Shown in pieces: positions 62,086 to 64,000 of a stretch of DNA of 64,000 nt. Each line of letters begins with the position of its first letter. The first letter of the stretch is position 1. The notes under the pieces are model-generated. The model was not told the DNA's origin. It ran no database searches and worked only from the letters and a program-made list of their open reading frames with translations. A program made the translations under genes and the position numbers. Source of the stretch: Streptomyces sp. T12 (GTDB taxonomy: Bacteria > Actinomycetota > Actinomycetes > Streptomycetales > Streptomycetaceae); contig NZ_CP117866.1 in the NCBI RefSeq assembly GCF_028736035.1, forward strand, positions 10,519,001 through 10,583,000, given 5' to 3'.

Positions 62086-62446
62086 AGGGCTCCACTATGT
62101 CGCCGCTGACGCGATCACCTCAAGAGGGCGGTCGTTGATGAACCGCCAGGGACGTTACGTATGCTGAAGCCCCTCGGGGCTGAACTCTCCATGAGGGGAG
62201 GGGAGTTCACGCCTGCCGACGCGGGCCGCTGTCGTCGCTGATCCCGCGCCGGGGCGCGGGTGGCCGGGGGCCGGGGTCCGTTTCGCGGGCTCACGCCCCC
62301 GGCTCCTGCCGGAAGTTCGGGGAGATCGTCGGGTAGTCGTGTCGTCGGGGTGCACGCTGTACGGCCCCGCTGGTGGCAGCATGATCGACACAGCATCGGA
62401 TGGGCTGAGTGTCCGTCAGTGTTCCTCGACGAGAGGGTCCCCTATC
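62086..62446. other. Gene-free structured region between lipoprotein and chitosanase genes
   Basis: The ~360 bases hold no convincing gene. They contain several hairpins: AGCCCC/GGGGCT at 62168-62181, TGAACTCTCC with GGGGAGTTCA at about 62181-62211 (one mismatch) and CCCGCGCC/GGCGCGGG at 62243-62260. TTGATG (62135-62140) could be a -35 for a long chitosanase leader, but no good -10 follows. I see no known riboswitch. Confidence 0.4.
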
Positions 62447-63214
62447 GTGCGTTTCCACTCGCTGACGCTGGCCGCGGCGAGCGCCGCCCTGCTCGCCCCG
62501 ACGCTGCCGCCCCCGATCCCGCCGCCCGCGCAGGAAGGGTCAACGGCCCGCCGCGAGGCCGACGTCAGCGCCACTGATCTGCTGTCGAAGGTGCGTGAGT
62601 GTGCCGCGGTCTCCCAGGGGCGCTACCGCAGCGACAGTGGTGTGCCCGCGTCGATCCGGGTCTGCGGGGCGCGGGACGCCGTGTTCTGGAAGGCCGACAT
62701 GGACATCGACTGCGACGGGCAGCGCACCCGCCACTGCAACCGCCGTACCGATCCGTACTTCTCCGCCGCGACGGCCTACCAGCAGTCCGACGGCCGCTAC
62801 TTGAGCGCCGAAAACCTCCCGTACATCGTCGTGCCCGCTCCGAGCCGCCTCTGGAACCCACTTGACCACGGCATCCGCGGCGGCTCGGTCGCCGCGGTCG
62901 TGTACCAGGGCCGGGTGCGGTACGCGGTCGTCGGTGACGTCGGCCCGAACGACATGATCGGTGAGGCGTCGTACGCCGCCGCCGAGGCCCTCGGTATCTC
63001 GCCCGACCCGCACAGCGGCGGCACGGCCTCCGGGGTCACCTACATCGTCTTCAAGGACGCGCGGGTGACGCCCATCGAGGACCACGCGGCCACCGTGACG
63101 GCCGGGGAGCGGCTGGCGAGGGAGTTCGTGCACGGCAGGCGATTCGCGCACGGTGGGGGAGAAGGTGTCAGACCGCCGACCAGCCGTCGTCGACCGGCAG
63201 GACCACGCCGTTGA
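62447..63214 (+). CDS. Secreted GH75 chitosanase
   Basis: A ~255-residue secreted enzyme of glycoside hydrolase family 75 (fungal-type chitosanase fold). The signal peptide is short (LTLAAASAALLAPTLPPP). Family motifs: FWKADMDIDCDGQRT (catalytic Asp pair), PYFSAATAYQQSDGRYL, and VGDVGPNDMIGEASYAAAEALG. It hydrolyses chitosan outside the cell. GTG at 62447 is chosen behind GAGAGGG; longer in-frame starts would precede the signal peptide by ~36 residues. The last ~15 codons overlap the SDR gene antisense by 47 bases and are probably a non-conserved tail. Confidence 0.85.
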   Translation: MRFHSLTLAAASAALLAPTLPPPIPPPAQEGSTARREADVSATDLLSKVRECAAVSQGRYRSDSGVPASIRVCGARDAVFWKADMDIDCDGQRTRHCNRRTDPYFSAATAYQQSDGRYLSAENLPYIVVPAPSRLWNPLDHGIRGGSVAAVVYQGRVRYAVVGDVGPNDMIGEASYAAAEALGISPDPHSGGTASGVTYIVFKDARVTPIEDHAATVTAGERLAREFVHGRRFAHGGGEGVRPPTSRRRPAGPRR

Positions 63215-63929
63215 TGTTGCTCGCCGCGTCCGAGGCGAGGAACACGATGGCGGCGGCCTGCTCCTCGGGCTGGGCCAGCTTGCCGATGTTGACGAAGTGC
63301 GGGCCGAGGGCCGCCGGTCCGTGCGCGTCCCGCGCGGCGTCCACGACGATGCCGGTCTGAGTGCCGCCCGGGGCGATCGCGTTCGCGCGGATTCCCTGCT
63401 TGCGGTACATGACAGCAAGGGACTTGGTGAGCCCCACCACGCCGTGCTTGGACGCCGTGTAGGCGGCGCCCGCGGCGCTGCCGCGCAGGCCGGCCTCGGA
63501 GGCCGTGTTGACGATGGTGCCTCTGCCCGCCTGGAGCATGTGCGGCAGGACCGCCCGGGTGAGCAGGAAGGGGGCGGTGAGGTTGACTCGTATGACCCGC
63601 TCCCACTCGGCGTCGGTGACGTCCGCCGGCGCCGACATGCGGTCCATGATCCCGGCGTTGTTCACCAGGACGTCCACGCCGCCGAAGCGCTCGACGGCGG
63701 TCTCGACGACCCGGTCGACGACGGCCTGCTCGCTCAGGTCGCCGACGACGGCGACCGCACCGCCGCCCGCCTGCTCGATCTCCTTGACGACCGTCTGTGC
63801 ACCCTCGGCGTTCAGGTCCGCCGCCACGACCCGGGCACCCTCCTTGGCGAAGGCCAGGGCGGCCGCGCGCCCGATGCCCGAGCCCGCTCCGGTGACGATG
63901 ACGCTGCGCCCGTTCAGTCCGCCGGTCAT
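63168..63929 (-). CDS. Short-chain dehydrogenase/reductase
   Basis: A 253-residue classical SDR. TGAGSGIG at 13-20 binds NAD(P); NNAGIMDRM follows; catalytic Ser, Tyr and Lys are in NTASEAGL and AAYTASKHG; IRANAIAPGGTQT and the ending NGVVLPVDDGWSAV are usual. The Asp at the end of beta-2 (AADLNAEG) favours NAD over NADP. It is read convergently with the chitosanase gene. Substrate unknown. ATG at 63929; the last 71 bases of the window hold no gene. Confidence 0.87.
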   Translation of the reverse strand: MTGGLNGRSVIVTGAGSGIGRAAALAFAKEGARVVAADLNAEGAQTVVKEIEQAGGGAVAVVGDLSEQAVVDRVVETAVERFGGVDVLVNNAGIMDRMSAPADVTDAEWERVIRVNLTAPFLLTRAVLPHMLQAGRGTIVNTASEAGLRGSAAGAAYTASKHGVVGLTKSLAVMYRKQGIRANAIAPGGTQTGIVVDAARDAHGPAALGPHFVNIGKLAQPEEQAAAIVFLASDAASNINGVVLPVDDGWSAV

Positions 63930-64000
63930 GAGTTACTCCCATCCGTGAATCCGAGGGCGGCCTGTCGAACGCGCCCGAGGGCCCCACCCTACGACTTAAT

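Overview
The window is high-GC actinobacterial chromosome (GC-ending codons almost throughout, many GTG starts, 4-bp ATGA/GTGA gene overlaps, purine-rich Shine-Dalgarno sites). Gene content, including a LacI-controlled galactan locus without its own ATPase, a short Rho paralogue, SpoIIE-type phosphatase, MptB/GT87 mannosyltransferases and a GH75 chitosanase, fits Streptomyces or a close relative. Nothing suggests a prophage, plasmid, conjugative element, IS element, CRISPR array, rRNA or tRNA; this looks like chromosomal core/arm material with local decay.

Layout. 1-1872: end of a purine/cytosine permease, an isochorismatase-like hydrolase and a peptidase E, translationally coupled. 1902-6203: peptidoglycan-binding membrane protein, a phosphoribosyltransferase-hydrolase fusion, a flavin-dependent monooxygenase-like protein and an SseB-like protein behind an RBS-occluding stem. 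6264-15262 (minus): a long organosulfur operon (cysteine-rich leader peptide, hydrolase, rhodanese, SsuC/SsuB transporter, two SsuA-like lipoproteins, SsuD-like monooxygenase, SfnB-like flavoprotein, GlcD-like oxidase) with a divergent LysR regulator. 16379-18112: orphan PqqB-like protein, MarR regulator, VOC protein. 18275-26342: galactan utilisation (LacI, two permeases, binding protein, divergent GH42 beta-galactosidase and secreted GH53 galactanase) with visible LacI-type operators and terminators. 26545-28870: small regulator, SRPBCC protein, then a fluoride-resistance operon (crcB-DUF190-crcB) behind a possible variant fluoride riboswitch. 28967: undecaprenyl-diphosphatase.

29919-35687 groups acidic amino acid/amide catabolism: FadR-type regulator, APC permease, asparaginase, aspartase, glutaminase. 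35835-40746: two polyprenol-dependent mannosyltransferases, a D-Ala-D-Ala carboxypeptidase whose 3' end is overlapped antisense by the GT87 gene, and a short Rho. 40991-44923: two methyltransferases, PadR and GntR regulators, an NTF2-like protein, and a decayed stretch with remnants of an ECF sigma factor and an MFS exporter. 45054-51349: serine hydrolase, NTF2-like protein, CE7 esterase, 8-oxoguanine-deaminase-like amidohydrolase, and a molybdopterin oxidoreductase paired with a ferredoxin-reductase-like flavoprotein. 51642-64000: PrmC-like methyltransferase, PAS/GAF/PP2C phosphatase, secreted proteins, an M20-family protein with altered metal ligands, a FadH-like reductase with its PadR regulator, a fibronectin-III lipoprotein, a GH75 chitosanase and an SDR.

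Most noteworthy: the organosulfur operon with a cysteine-codon leader whose start can pair with its own cysteine codons (candidate cysteine-responsive attenuation); two DasR-type (dre-like) operators; two independent four-copy 18-bp tandem repeats straddling stop codons; and the M20 protein lacking three canonical metal ligands. All functions are read from sequence patterns and family knowledge; no database search was run.
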